Shown: positions 9,786 through 18,951, counted from the stretch's first letter. The stretch is DNA of 64,000 bases from CAVXNP01 sp963763305 (GCA_963763305.1 CAVXNP010000001.1:434001-498000), one strand, 5' to 3'. Notes: a model not told the origin generated them from the letters alone. Translations and numbers: made by a program.

Positions 9786-10116
9786 ACGCTCAAGGCCCCG
9801 CTCCCTCCGGGAGAGCGGTCGGCGAGAGGGTGCGGACGGGGCGTGCGGCCCGCTCCGCCCGTACCCTCTCCCACCCTTCGGGCACCCTCTCCCGGGGGGA
9901 GAGGGACAGCCGCCACGCTCCTGGCACAACGCGATGACCCGCTCCGCGTCCCGGAACGAGACGTTGAATGCAACTTTCGACACTGGGGATGCCCTGAAAG
10001 CCCCTCTCCCCCTCGGGAGAGGGGTTGGGGAGAGGGTACGGACGAAGCGTGCGGCTCGCTCCGCCCGTACCCTCTCCCGCTCTGCAGGCCCCCTCCCCCG
10101 ACGGGCGAGGGACACC
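9786..10116. repeat. two G-rich hairpin repeats (family B) between pyrG and the aminopeptidase
   Basis: The 430-base divergent spacer between pyrG and pepP is mostly two related repeat blocks, about 9786-9913 and 9995-10116. Each has CCTCTCCC/GGGAGAGG palindromes and shared internal sequence (TGCGGC, GCTCCGCCCGTACCCTCTCC). In the second, GGGAGAGGGG-TT-GGGGAGAGGG at 10015-10036 fits a G-quadruplex pattern. No gene is visible in the spacer apart from the pyrG and pepP starts. Confidence 0.75.
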
Positions 10117-10139
10117 CCGCACGCTGCTAGCATGGAGCG

Positions 10140-11940
10140 ATGACCAAGACCGCCTCCGACCGCCTCGCCGCCTTGCGCCAGGCCATGCAGCAGCATGGCG
10201 TGGCCGCCTGCATCATCCCCAGTGCCGACCCGCACCTTTCCGAATACCTGCCCGGGCATTGGGCTGCGCGGGAATGGCTGTCCGGCTTCACCGGTTCGGC
10301 CGGCACGCTGCTGGTGACCGCGGACCATGCCGGCCTGTGGACCGACTCGCGCTACTTCTCCCAGGCCGAGAGCCAGTTGGCCGGCAGCGGCATCGCGCTG
10401 ATGAAGCAAAAGGTGTCCTACGCCCCGGAACACCTGCAGTGGCTGCAGCAGCATCTGGCCGAGGGCGACGTGGTGGCGGTAGCCGGCGACAGCGTCTCGT
10501 TGTCCACGCAGCGGCAGATCGCCAGGCTGCTGGCCGCCACCGCCGCGACCGTGCGCACAGATCTGGACCTGCCCGGCCAGATCTGGCCGGACCGCCCGGC
10601 ACTGCCGAAGGCGCCGATCTTCGAACACCCCGGCACCTACGCATCGGTCAGCCGGGCCGACAAGCTGAACCGCCTGCGGGCCAGCCTGCGTCAGCAGGGC
10701 GCCACCCATCACCTGGTCTCCAGCCTGGACGACATCGCCTGGCTGACCAACCTGCGCGGCAGCGACGTGGAGTGCAACCCGGTCTTCCTGGCGCACCTGC
10801 TGGTGCGTGCCCAGGGGCACAGCACGCTTTTCGTCGACCGCGGCAAGCTCGATGACGCCACCGTGGCCGCGCTGGCGCGTGACGAGGTGCGCGTCGCCGA
10901 CTACGCCACCGCCGTCGACGAGCTGGCCGAACTGGGCGCGGACGACACCCTGCTGTTCGACCCGGGCCGGGTGGTGGCCGCCATCGCCGCGGCATCTCCG
11001 CCGCCGGTGAAGCAGCTGGAGGGCGCCAACCCCAGCACCGCGTTCAAGGCGCGCAAGACCGCCGCCGAGCTGGACCACATCAGCGACGTGATGCGCCGCG
11101 ACGGCGTGGCGCTGGTACGCGCATTCCGCCGGCTGGAGGAGCGCCTTGCCGCGGGCATGACCCAGAGCGAACTGGACGTGGAAACCCTGCTGCGCGAAGA
11201 ACGCGCGGCGCAGGCCGACTTCATCGGCGAGAGCTTCGCCACCATCGCCGGCTACCAGGCCAACGGCGCGCTGCCGCATTACCGGGCCACGCCCGAAGCG
11301 CACAGTACCCTGCAGCGCAAGGGGCTGCTGCTGGTGGACTCCGGCGGCCAGTACCTGGGCGGCACCACCGACATCACCCGCGTGCTGGCGCTGGGCGAGA
11401 CCACCGCCGAGCAGCGGCGCGACGCCACGCTGGTGATGAAGGGCATGATCGCGCCTGTCCCGCGCCCGCTTCCCCGCCGGTGCCAGCGGCCCGCAGCTGG
11501 ACGCGCTGGCGCGCGCGCCGCTGTGGGCCAGCGGCATGGACTACGGCCACGGCACCGGCCACGGCGTGGGCTACTTCCTCAACGTGCACGAAGGTCCGCA
11601 CGGCATCCGCCCGCCGTCGCCCGGTGGCGCACTGGTGCCGCTGGAGCCGGGCATGATCACCTCGATCGAACCGGGGCTGTACAAACCCGCCCGCCACGGC
11701 ATCCGCCACGAGAACCTGGCGGTGGTGGTGGAAGCGGACCAGACCGAGTTCGGCGACTTCCTGGCCTTCGAGACACTGACCCTGTGCCCGTTCGACCGTC
11801 GCGCACTGGAGCCGGGCCTGCTCAATCCGGAAGAACGCGCCTGGCTGGACGACTACCACGCCACCGTGCGCGCCGCGCTGGCGCCATTGCTGGAGGATGC
11901 CGATCTGGCGTGGCTGGAGCGGCATTGCGCGCCGTTGTAA
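10140..11940 (+). CDS. aminopeptidase P family (M24) X-Pro aminopeptidase, frame interrupted once at 11454
   Basis: Cytosolic metallopeptidase removing an N-terminal residue before proline. Two creatinase-type N-terminal domains come first (ADPHLSEYLPGHWAAREWLSGF, LDDIAWLTNLRGSDVECNPVF), then the M24 catalytic domain with metal ligands in LLLVDSGGQY, TTDITR, GHGTGHGVGYF, TSIEPG and HENLAVV, and the short C-terminal M24C domain. This is the roughly 600-residue form resembling XPNPEP1, not the 440-residue PepP. An extra C in GCGCCTGTCC at 11454/11455 shifts the frame; removing it gives 599 residues ending at 11940. Confidence 0.9.
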
Positions 11941-11975
11941 GGCAGGCGTGAGACGGGTTCGAGCTGCCTGCACCC

Positions 11976-12523
11976 TGGCCTTTCCGCTCTGCCGGCCGGT
12001 GGGCTGCCCCCCCTGCACGGCTGTGCCCGCTCCAGGCTGGAGGCGAGCCGCTCGATCAGGATGACTGCGCGAACCACCCGCTACACGCGTCCCACGTAGG
12101 GTGGGCTTCAGCCCACCAGCTCTTCGCTCCTGGACTCTCTTCCGCCTTTCCGCTCTGTCGGCTGGTGGACTGAAGCCCCGCTTGCACGGCTGTGCCCGCT
12201 CCAGGCCGGGGGTGAGCCGCTCGATCAGGATGACTGCGCGAACCACTCGCTACACGCTTCCCACGTAGGGTGGGCTTCAGCCCACCAGCTCTTCGCTCCT
12301 GGGCTCTCTTCCGCCTTCCCGCTCTGTCGGCTGGTGGGCTGAAGCCCCCTTGCACGGATGTGCCCGCTCCAGGCCGGGGGTGAGCCGCTCGATCAGGATG
12401 ACTGCGCGAACCACTCGCTACACGCGTCCCACGTAGGGTGGGCTTCAGCCCACCAGCTCTTCGCTCCTGGGCTCTCTTCCGCCTTTCCGCTCTGTCGGCT
12501 GGTGGGCTGAAGCCCACCCTACG
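11976..12523. repeat. tandem array of GTAG-REP pairs, about 168-base period, three full units
   Basis: The 700-base gap between the aminopeptidase and parE holds three near-identical units starting at about 12024, 12193 and 12361, plus a partial unit in front. Each unit contains a GTAGGGTGGGCTTCAGCC hairpin facing its inverse GGTGGGCTGAAGCCC, joined by a conserved spacer (CTCTTCGCTCCTGG, TTTCCGCTCTGTCGGC) and a linker (CTCGATCAGGATGACTGCGC). Period is 168-169 bases. The last inverse palindrome ends with CCCTAC at about 12522. No coding potential beyond shadows was seen. Confidence 0.9.
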
Positions 12524-12649
12524 CGCGCCCTGCATGCCCCGCGTTTGGCACGGAGGGCGCGCTGTGTCGCCTTTTGCGGATGGCGCGCTTGACCGCCGTG
12601 GCCGCCTCTGGCCATGCTGCGACGATTTTCACCGGATCCGACACCACCC

Positions 12650-14539
12650 ATGAGCAGTCGCTACAACGCCGCCGACATCGAAGTCCTCTCCGGGCTGGAC
12701 CCGGTCAAACGCCGCCCGGGCATGTACACCGACACGACCCGGCCGAACCACCTGGCGCAGGAGGTGATCGACAACTCGGTGGACGAGGCGCTGGCCGGCC
12801 ACGCGAAATCCATCGAGGTGACGGTGCACGCCGACGGTTCGGTGGCGGTCAGCGACGATGGCCGCGGCATGCCGGTGGACATCCACCCGGAAGAGGGCGT
12901 CTCCGGTGTCGAGCTGATCATGACCCGGCTGCACGCCGGCGGTAAGTTCAGCGGCAAGAACTACAACTTCTCCGGCGGCCTGCACGGCGTGGGCGTGTCG
13001 GTGGTCAATGCCTTGTCGGACCGGGTCGAGGTGAGCATCCGCCGCGACGGTTCCGAATACGCCATGGCCTTCGAGCATGGCGACAAGGTCGAGGACCTGA
13101 GCGTAGTCGGCTCGGTGCCGAAGAAGCGCAGCGGCACCACCTTGCGCTTCTGGCCCGAGGCGAAGTATTTCGACAGCCCGAAGATTTCGCTGGGCAAGCT
13201 CAAGCACCTGCTGCGCGCCAAGGCCGTGCTGTGCGCCGGCCTCAACGTGAAGCTGACCGACGAGGCCAGCGGCGAAGTCACCGAGTGGTTCTTCGAGGAC
13301 GGCCTGCGCGACTACCTGCGCGGCGAGCTCGAGGGCGCCGAGGCGCTGCCCAACGATCTGTTCGTGCACCACATGGCGCGCGACGTCGAAGGGCTTGAAG
13401 TGGCACTGGCCTGGCTGCCCGAGGGAGAGCTGGTGCAGGAAAGCTACGTCAACCTGATTCCCACCGCGCAGGGCGGCACCCACGTCAACGGCCTGCGCAC
13501 CGGCCTGACCACCGCCATCCGCGAGTTCTGCGACATCCGCAACCTGCTGCCGCGCGGCGTCAAGCTGGCGCCGGAGGACGTGTGGGAGCGGCTGGCGTTC
13601 GTGCTGTCCGCGCGCCTGCAGGACCCGCAGTTCGCCGGCCAGACCAAGGAGCGACTGTCCTCGCGCCAGGCCGCCGGCATGGTCGAGAACGTGGTGCACG
13701 ACGCCTTCAGCCTGTGGCTGAACCAGCACGTGGAACTGGGCGAGCGCATTGCCCAGCTGGCGATCGAGCGCGCCAGCGCCCGGCTCAAGGCGGCCAAGCA
13801 GATCGTCCGCAAGAAGATCACCCAGGGCCCGGCGCTGCCGGGCAAACTGGCCGACTGCACCGCCACCGACCTGACCCGCACCGAGCTGTTCCTGGTCGAG
13901 GGCGATTCGGCCGGTGGCAGCGCCAAGCAGGCGCGCGACAAGGAGTTCCAGGCGATCCTGCCGCTGCGCGGCAAGATCCTCAATACCTGGGAAGTGGAAT
14001 CGACCTCGGTGCTCGGCTCGGAGGAAGTGCACAACCTGGCTGTGGCGATCGGTTGCGACCCGGGCAAGGACGACCTCACCGGCCTGCGCTACGGCAAGGT
14101 GATCATCCTGGCCGACGCCGATTCGGACGGCCTGCACATCGCCACCCTGCTGTCGGCGCTGTTCCTGCGCCACTTCCCGGCCCTGGTGCGCGAGGGCCAC
14201 GTATTCGTCGCGATGCCGCCGCTGTTCCGCGTGGACGTGGGCAAGCAGGTGTTCTATTGCCTGGACGAAAACGAAAAGGTGGCGATGCTGCAGCGGATCG
14301 AGCGCGAGAAGATGAAGGGCGCGGTCAGCACCACCCGCTTCAAGGGTCTGGGCGAGATGAACCCGCCGCAGCTGCGCGAGTCGACCATCCATCCGGACAC
14401 CCGTCGGCTGGTCCAGCTCACCGTGGATTCCGAAGACGGCACCGCCAAGCTGATGGACATGCTGCTGGCCAAGAAGCGCGCCGGCGATCGCAAGAGCTGG
14501 CTCGAACAAAAGGGCGACCTGGCCACACTGGAAGTCTGA
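12650..14539 (+). CDS. parE: DNA topoisomerase IV subunit B
   Basis: 629 residues from 12650 (MSSRYNAADIEVLSGLDPVK). ATP-binding GHKL domain: DNSVDEALAGHA, DDGRGMPVD, GGLHGVGVSVVNAL. Transducer domain follows, then the TOPRIM domain (EGDSAGGSAKQARD, ADADSDGLHIATLL) and the C-terminal FKGLGEMNPPQL block. Length and the absence of the GyrB insert identify ParE rather than GyrB. With ParC (not in the window) it decatenates daughter chromosomes. Stand-alone gene preceded by the REP array. Confidence 0.95.
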   Translation: MSSRYNAADIEVLSGLDPVKRRPGMYTDTTRPNHLAQEVIDNSVDEALAGHAKSIEVTVHADGSVAVSDDGRGMPVDIHPEEGVSGVELIMTRLHAGGKFSGKNYNFSGGLHGVGVSVVNALSDRVEVSIRRDGSEYAMAFEHGDKVEDLSVVGSVPKKRSGTTLRFWPEAKYFDSPKISLGKLKHLLRAKAVLCAGLNVKLTDEASGEVTEWFFEDGLRDYLRGELEGAEALPNDLFVHHMARDVEGLEVALAWLPEGELVQESYVNLIPTAQGGTHVNGLRTGLTTAIREFCDIRNLLPRGVKLAPEDVWERLAFVLSARLQDPQFAGQTKERLSSRQAAGMVENVVHDAFSLWLNQHVELGERIAQLAIERASARLKAAKQIVRKKITQGPALPGKLADCTATDLTRTELFLVEGDSAGGSAKQARDKEFQAILPLRGKILNTWEVESTSVLGSEEVHNLAVAIGCDPGKDDLTGLRYGKVIILADADSDGLHIATLLSALFLRHFPALVREGHVFVAMPPLFRVDVGKQVFYCLDENEKVAMLQRIEREKMKGAVSTTRFKGLGEMNPPQLRESTIHPDTRRLVQLTVDSEDGTAKLMDMLLAKKRAGDRKSWLEQKGDLATLEV

Positions 14540-14696
14540 GCAGTACCTGCCGCGGTGGCACCCGCCCGGGCGCAACCGCGGCTACCGTGCACGGCGCTTG
14601 CCGCCGTGTACACGTTTCCCTCATGCTGCGCTCCTATGCCCTGCACGCCCGCCAACCGGTGCCTGATGCATCCTCGCCTCCGGGCCGGGTGCTGAC

Positions 14697-15260
14697 GTGG
14701 GCGCGTCCACGGCGGAGGAGCGCGAACAGCTGAGCCGGATCCTGGTGGCGGCCGCCGCGGGCGACCAGCAGGCGTTCGGCGAGCTGTACCGGCGCACCTC
14801 CTCGAAGCTGTTCGGCGTCTGCCTGCGCATGCTGCGCGACCGCAGCGAGGCCGAGGACGTGCTGCAGGAGGTCTACACCACCGTCTGGCGCCGTGCCGGC
14901 AGCTTCGACGCAAGTCGCGCCAGCGCCATCACCTGGCTGGTGACGATGGCCCGCAACAAGTCGATCGACCGTCTGCGCCAGCATCGCGAGACCCTGCTGG
15001 ACGAGCCGGACAGCTTCGACAGGGCCGACGAAAGCCAGCCCTCGCCCGCGCAACAGGCCGAGCTCAGCCAGGCGCGCCAGCGGCTGGAGCAGTGCCTGGA
15101 TGGACTGGAGCCCACGCAAAAGTCGGCGGTGCGTGAAGCTTTCTTCTCCGGCACCACGTATATGGATCTTGCAGAGCGGGCGAAAGTGCCGCTGGGCACC
15201 ATGAAAAGCTGGATCCGCCGCAGCCTGATACGCCTGAAGGCGTGCCTGGAGCCAACCTGA
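14697..15260 (+). CDS. ECF-type RNA polymerase sigma factor (SigK-like)
   Basis: 187 residues starting with GTG at 14697. Region 2 is visible as YRRTSSKLFGVCLRMLRD / AEDVLQEVYTTVWRRAGSFD and region 4 as TYMDLAERAKVPLGTMKSWI, with the usual two-domain size and no region 3. It is followed after 3 bases by an RskA-like anti-sigma gene and then a fasciclin-domain gene, the arrangement of the SigK/RskA systems. The promoters it controls are not known from sequence; autoregulation of this module is inferred. Confidence 0.92.
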   Translation: MGASTAEEREQLSRILVAAAAGDQQAFGELYRRTSSKLFGVCLRMLRDRSEAEDVLQEVYTTVWRRAGSFDASRASAITWLVTMARNKSIDRLRQHRETLLDEPDSFDRADESQPSPAQQAELSQARQRLEQCLDGLEPTQKSAVREAFFSGTTYMDLAERAKVPLGTMKSWIRRSLIRLKACLEPT

Positions 15261-15263
15261 CCG

Positions 15264-15992
15264 ATGAACACCCCGCACGACCCCGCCCCCGATGAACTGC
15301 GCCACGCCGAGTACGCCCTGGGCGTGCTGGACGCGGACGCGCGGGCGGCGGTGGAGCGCGAAATGGCCGACGACTCACAGTCCGCGCGCGCCGTGGCCGC
15401 CTGGCAGGCGCATCTGACGCCATTGGCGGACGACGTCGCACCGGTGGACCCGCCGCCGTATGTGTGGGCCCGGATCCAGTCTGCGCTTGGTTTCGACACC
15501 GCACGTCCGACCGCAGCCCCGGCCAGCCGCGCCAGCTGGTGGGACAATCTGCGCCTGTGGCGGTGGGTCGGCATCGGTGCCAGCCTCGCCGTGGCCGCTC
15601 TGGTGGTGGTCACGGTGGTACAGCTGCGTACGACGCCAGGCACGCAGGTTGCCGGCTACATGGTCGCCAACATCGAACAGCCCAACGGCGTCGCCGGCTG
15701 GACCGCCACCATGGACCTGCAGCAGCACCGCATGGTCGTGGTACCGGCCACGCCCGAGGCGCTGGCCAGCGGCCGCGATGCCGAGCTTTGGCTGATCCCG
15801 CCCGGCGAAAAACCGATCTCGCTGGGGGTGATCGCCCGCGACAAGGCCACCTCGATCGACCTGCCCCCGGCCATGCTGGCGCGCCTGAGTGCGAAGGCCG
15901 CGCTGGCGGTGACGGTCGAACCGCTGGGCGGCTCGCCCAGCGGCGACCCGACCGGCCCGGTGATGGCCAAGGGCGCGATCAGCGGCGTCTGA
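15264..15992 (+). CDS. anti-sigma factor, RskA-like, membrane-anchored
   Basis: 242 residues. N-terminal about 80 residues (HAEYALGVLDADARAAVERE) is the cytoplasmic sigma-binding part; it lacks the HxxxCxxC zinc motif of ZAS anti-sigmas. One membrane helix at about 98-118 (WVGIGASLAVAALVVVTVV) and a periplasmic RskA domain (AELWLIPPGEKPISLGVI, AVTVEPLGGSPSGDPTGP) follow. The family holds its sigma factor at the membrane until regulated proteolysis releases it. Its start lies 3 bases after the sigma stop, so the pair is translationally coupled. Confidence 0.9.
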   Translation: MNTPHDPAPDELRHAEYALGVLDADARAAVEREMADDSQSARAVAAWQAHLTPLADDVAPVDPPPYVWARIQSALGFDTARPTAAPASRASWWDNLRLWRWVGIGASLAVAALVVVTVVQLRTTPGTQVAGYMVANIEQPNGVAGWTATMDLQQHRMVVVPATPEALASGRDAELWLIPPGEKPISLGVIARDKATSIDLPPAMLARLSAKAALAVTVEPLGGSPSGDPTGPVMAKGAISGV

Positions 15993-16110
15993 TCCGCGTC
16001 GGCGCCATGGCTCAGGTCCAACCGCGCACCTGGCTGCATCCATCCTTGCAAATGCTTCGTATCTCCGTGCGCTTCCAGCCGGAAGTTCTCACTCCCATGG
16101 AGATACGCCA

Positions 16111-16701
16111 ATGAAGAAGTTCAATCAGCGCCTGCTCTGCCTCGCCCTGGGCCTGTCGGCCGTAAGCGCTATCGCCTCGCCCGCCATGGCCAGCTCGATG
16201 TCGGACGGCGCCGCGACCGCGCAGACGGTGATGGTCGGCGGCGCCGCCATGTATCCGTCGCGCAACATCGTGCAGAACGCCGTCAACTCGAAGGACCACA
16301 CCACCCTGGTCGCCGCGGTGAAGGCCGCCGGCCTGGTCGACACGCTGTCGAGCCCCGGCCCGTTCACCGTGTTCGCCCCGACCAACGAGGCCTTTGCCGC
16401 GCTGCCGGACGGCACCGTCGACAACCTGCTCAAGCCCGAGAACAAGGACCTGCTCATCCAGGTGCTCACCTACCACGTGGTACCGGGCAAGCTCACCGCG
16501 AAAGAGCTGCTGGACAAGGTCGCCGCCGGCGACGGCATGGCGATGCTGACCACGGTCGAAGGCAAGGCGCTCACCGTCAGCAAGGACGGCAACGGCCTGG
16601 CGGTGACCGACGACAAGGGCCGCGTCGCCCACGTCACCATCGGCGACGTGACGCAGTCCAACGGCATGATCCACGTGGTCGACAAGGTGCTGCTGCCCTG
16701 A
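16111..16701 (+). CDS. secreted fasciclin (FAS1) domain protein
   Basis: 196 residues with a cleavable signal peptide (MKKFNQRLLCLALGLSAVSA, then AMA-SS). A single FAS1 domain covers about 50-195: H1 motif GPFTVFAPTNEAFAALP, the YH block VLTYHVVPGKLTA, and the C-terminal IHVVDKVLLP. FAS1 proteins are extracytoplasmic adhesion or surface proteins. It follows the anti-sigma gene after 118 bases and is plausibly a target of that sigma factor, as with the MPT70/83 fasciclin proteins controlled by SigK in mycobacteria (known there, inferred here). Confidence 0.92.
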   Translation: MKKFNQRLLCLALGLSAVSAIASPAMASSMSDGAATAQTVMVGGAAMYPSRNIVQNAVNSKDHTTLVAAVKAAGLVDTLSSPGPFTVFAPTNEAFAALPDGTVDNLLKPENKDLLIQVLTYHVVPGKLTAKELLDKVAAGDGMAMLTTVEGKALTVSKDGNGLAVTDDKGRVAHVTIGDVTQSNGMIHVVDKVLLP

Positions 16702-16731
16702 CCGAAGGAGCCCGAGCGCCCAAGCCTCGCT

Positions 16732-17096
16732 CCCTCCCCTGCTTGCAGGGGAGGGCTGGGGTGGGATCAGGCACTTGCCATCATATCCAGCCAGCCCTCG
16801 ACCCCCTCCCCAACCTCCCCCTGCAAGCAGGGGGAGGCGCAAGAGGACGGAGCGTGCGCACAACCGGAGAGCCCGAACCCCCCAAGCCTTCGCTCCCTCC
16901 CCTGCTTGCAGGGGAGGGCTGGGGTGGGGTCAGGCACTTGCCATCATCTCTAGCCAGCCCTTGACCCCCTCCCAACCTCCCCTGCAGGCAGGGAGAGGAG
17001 CAAGAGGACGCACACCGCAGCAGCAGCCCGAACGCCCACGCCTTCGCTCCCATCCCTGCTTGCAGGGGAGGGCTGGGGTGGGGTCGGGCACTTGCT
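16732..17096. repeat. array of G-rich hairpin repeats (family C) with G-quadruplex motifs
   Basis: Three direct copies of CCCTGCTTGCAGGGGAGGG followed by CTGGGGTGGGG begin at about 16732, 16892 and 17047; between them lie inverted copies (about 16797-16834 and 16962-17000). Period is about 155-160 bases. Each direct copy contains four G-runs with short loops (16748-16765, 16911-16929, 17065-17083), a textbook G-quadruplex pattern. The array fills the whole space between the fasciclin gene and the DUF559 gene. Confidence 0.85.
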
Positions 17097-17444
17097 TCAG
17101 CCCCGAGCTTCCTCCTGCAGCGCTTCAAGGATCACTCCCAGCACCGCGTCGGTTCGAAGCAGGACGTCATCGTTCCAGAAGCGCAGCACGCGATAACCCT
17201 GCCGCTCAAGGACGGTCGTACGCGTTTGGTCGTAGTCAACCGCGTCCAGATGTTGCCCGCCATCGAGCTCAACTACCAGGCGCGCCGTCAGACAGACAAA
17301 ATCCACGATGAAGCCGGCCAGCGGATATTGTCGCCGGAACTTGCAACCGCCCAGCTGCCGTCGTCGCAGGAAGTACCAGAGCCTTCTCTCAGCATCAGTG
17401 GCTTCCGTGCGCAGTCTCCTAGCACGCTTCCAGATGCGGTCCAT
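17097..17444 (-). CDS. DUF559 domain protein, Vsr-like endonuclease fold
   Basis: 115 residues. Sequence blocks typical of DUF559: RRLRTEATDAERRLWYFLRR, KFRRQYPLAGFIVDFVC, LVVELDGGQHLD, RTTVLERQGYRVLRFWNDDV. The IVDFVC...VVELDGGQH part matches the PD-(D/E)XK-type catalytic core shared with very-short-patch repair nucleases. Substrate unknown. The stop at 17097 sits directly against the family C repeat array, and I recall DUF559 genes in many genomes lying beside such repeats, which makes a role in repeat spread or maintenance a testable idea. Confidence 0.85.
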   Translation of the reverse strand: MDRIWKRARRLRTEATDAERRLWYFLRRRQLGGCKFRRQYPLAGFIVDFVCLTARLVVELDGGQHLDAVDYDQTRTTVLERQGYRVLRFWNDDVLLRTDAVLGVILEALQEEARG

Positions 17445-17717
17445 GCCTATTCCTTACGAACGACCGACAAAGCGGAACTATCGATCCGATAATTCCGGGC
17501 ATGCCAGCGGGGAGCCCAATCAAGACATGCGATCCTCCGCCGCGGCGCGATGTGCTCCCTGCCCCACCTGAGCGCGTACGGCGAATCCCACCTCCAGTCT
17601 GCCGCGCGCAAGACAGGCGTTGGTCGGCCACGCGCGCGCGCCTCACAGCGGAAGCATTTCCTTGCGATCGCCGGCGGCGCTAAGGTAGCTGCGTATTCCA
17701 CCCGAGACTGGCGTCCC

Positions 17718-18239
17718 ATGGCCCTGCTCCCTCCGCTCGACCTGCAACGCTGGATCGACGACAACCGCCACCTGCTCAAGCCGCCGGTGGGCAACAAGTG
17801 CATCGTGGCCGACGACTTCATCGTGATGATCGTGGGTGGCCCGAACGCGCGCACCGACTACCACTACGACGAGGGCGCGGAGTTCTTCTACCAGCTCGAG
17901 GGCGAGATGGTGCTCAAGGTGCAGGACGAAGGCGCCGCGCGCGACATCCCGATCCGCGCCGGGCAATTGTTCTACCTGCCGCCGCGCGTGCCGCATTCGC
18001 CACAACGCATGGCCGGCTCGATCGGCCTGGTGATCGAACGGCGCCGCACCGCCGATGAGAAAGACGGCCTGCTGTGGTTCTGCGAGCGCTGCAACCACAA
18101 GCTGTACGAGGAGTACTTCACCCTGGCTGACATCGAGCAGGATTTCCCGCCGGTGTTCGAGCGCTTCTACCGCTCACCGCAAGCACGTACCTGCGATGCC
18201 TGCGGGCACCTCAATCCGGCCCCGCCCGCCTACGACTGA
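17718..18239 (+). CDS. nbaC: 3-hydroxyanthranilate 3,4-dioxygenase
   Basis: 173 residues from 17718. Cupin ring-cleaving dioxygenase of the kynurenine pathway, giving the precursor of quinolinate. Expected Fe(II) ligands are present: His49, Glu55 (DYHYDEGAEFFYQLEG) and His93 (PPRVPHSPQR). The bacterial C-terminal rubredoxin-like site is CERC (122-125) and CDAC (159-162). An upstream in-frame start adds 56 arginine-rich residues and was rejected. Its 3' end overlaps the NUDIX gene by 10 bases, convergent. The partner kynurenine monooxygenase is at 61.3 kb. Confidence 0.95.
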   Translation: MALLPPLDLQRWIDDNRHLLKPPVGNKCIVADDFIVMIVGGPNARTDYHYDEGAEFFYQLEGEMVLKVQDEGAARDIPIRAGQLFYLPPRVPHSPQRMAGSIGLVIERRRTADEKDGLLWFCERCNHKLYEEYFTLADIEQDFPPVFERFYRSPQARTCDACGHLNPAPPAYD

Positions 18240-18796
18240 CGCGCCAGCCACTTGGCCGCCATCCGGCGCAGCGACGAATCCAGCGATGCATCCTGCGCCA
18301 CCTCGGTCACCGGCCGCCAGGCCAGCGCCAGCGACTCGCTGTTGACCGCGAAGCGCTCGTCACCGGTTGCGCGCACCACGTGGCGCACGTCGTAGTGCCA
18401 GTGCGCCGGCTCGTTGCCGCGTTCGGGGATGCGGTGCCGGTCGATGTCGAAGATGCCCGGCTGCACCTGCAAGCCGGCCACGCCGGTTTCTTCCTGCGCC
18501 TCGCGCAGGGCCACCCGAGCCAGGTCGCTGTCGCCGTCGGCATGCCCGCCGGGCTGCAACCAACGACCCAGTTTGCGGTGGTGCATCAGCAGCACCCGGT
18601 CGCCATCGGTGCTGACCAGCCAGGACGAACCGGTGAAATGCCCCGCCGCATGAGTGCGCACGAAAACATTCGCCGGCGTGTGGAGAAACTGCTCGAACTC
18701 GGCGACCGTCGCCGCCTCCCCCTGCCATTGGTCACGGTAGTGGCGCAGGGCGTCGAGCAAGGCTGCGGAAGATGGCGGCATGCCGCTTGTATCCAT
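18230..18796 (-). CDS. NUDIX hydrolase
   Basis: 188 residues. The NUDIX box is GGHADGDSDLARVALREAQ followed by EETG; the REAQEE metal-binding core is intact, but the upstream Glu of the consensus (Gx5E) is Ser. That variant is common in this GGH-D subfamily, so activity is still likely. Preceding WLVSTDGDRVLLMHHRKLGR is the usual first strand. Substrate cannot be assigned. Divergent from the amino-acid permease gene across a 155-base spacer. Confidence 0.88.
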   Translation of the reverse strand: MDTSGMPPSSAALLDALRHYRDQWQGEAATVAEFEQFLHTPANVFVRTHAAGHFTGSSWLVSTDGDRVLLMHHRKLGRWLQPGGHADGDSDLARVALREAQEETGVAGLQVQPGIFDIDRHRIPERGNEPAHWHYDVRHVVRATGDERFAVNSESLALAWRPVTEVAQDASLDSSLRRMAAKWLARQS

Positions 18797-18826
18797 GGTT
18801 GAGTGATGCCTGCCGGGTGGTTGCGC

Positions 18827-18925
18827 ACAAGCTGAATGAAGCTTGTACTGACCGGATCGCTGGGCTATGTTGACCCGCTATTGCGTACGCCTGTTGCACA
18901 TACCAACGACCGTATCCGAATACGG
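18827..18925. promoter_or_regulatory. two inverted repeats in the NUDIX/permease divergent spacer
   Basis: ACAAGCT-gaatga-AGCTTGT (18827-18846, 7-base arms) and CCGTAT-ccga-ATACGG (18910-18925, 6-base arms). The second lies about 27 bases before the permease start codon. Either may be an operator or leader hairpin; no regulator family is assigned. The permease ribosome-binding site AAGGGGAG follows. Confidence 0.4.
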
Positions 18926-18951
18926 CGAGCTCATTTGCGAAGGGGAGCTTC

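Noticed and set aside
11976..12523. CRISPR-like look of the regular arrays
   Set aside because: Units of about 168 bases carry long palindromes and nearly identical linkers; there are no short repeats with unique spacers and no cas genes.
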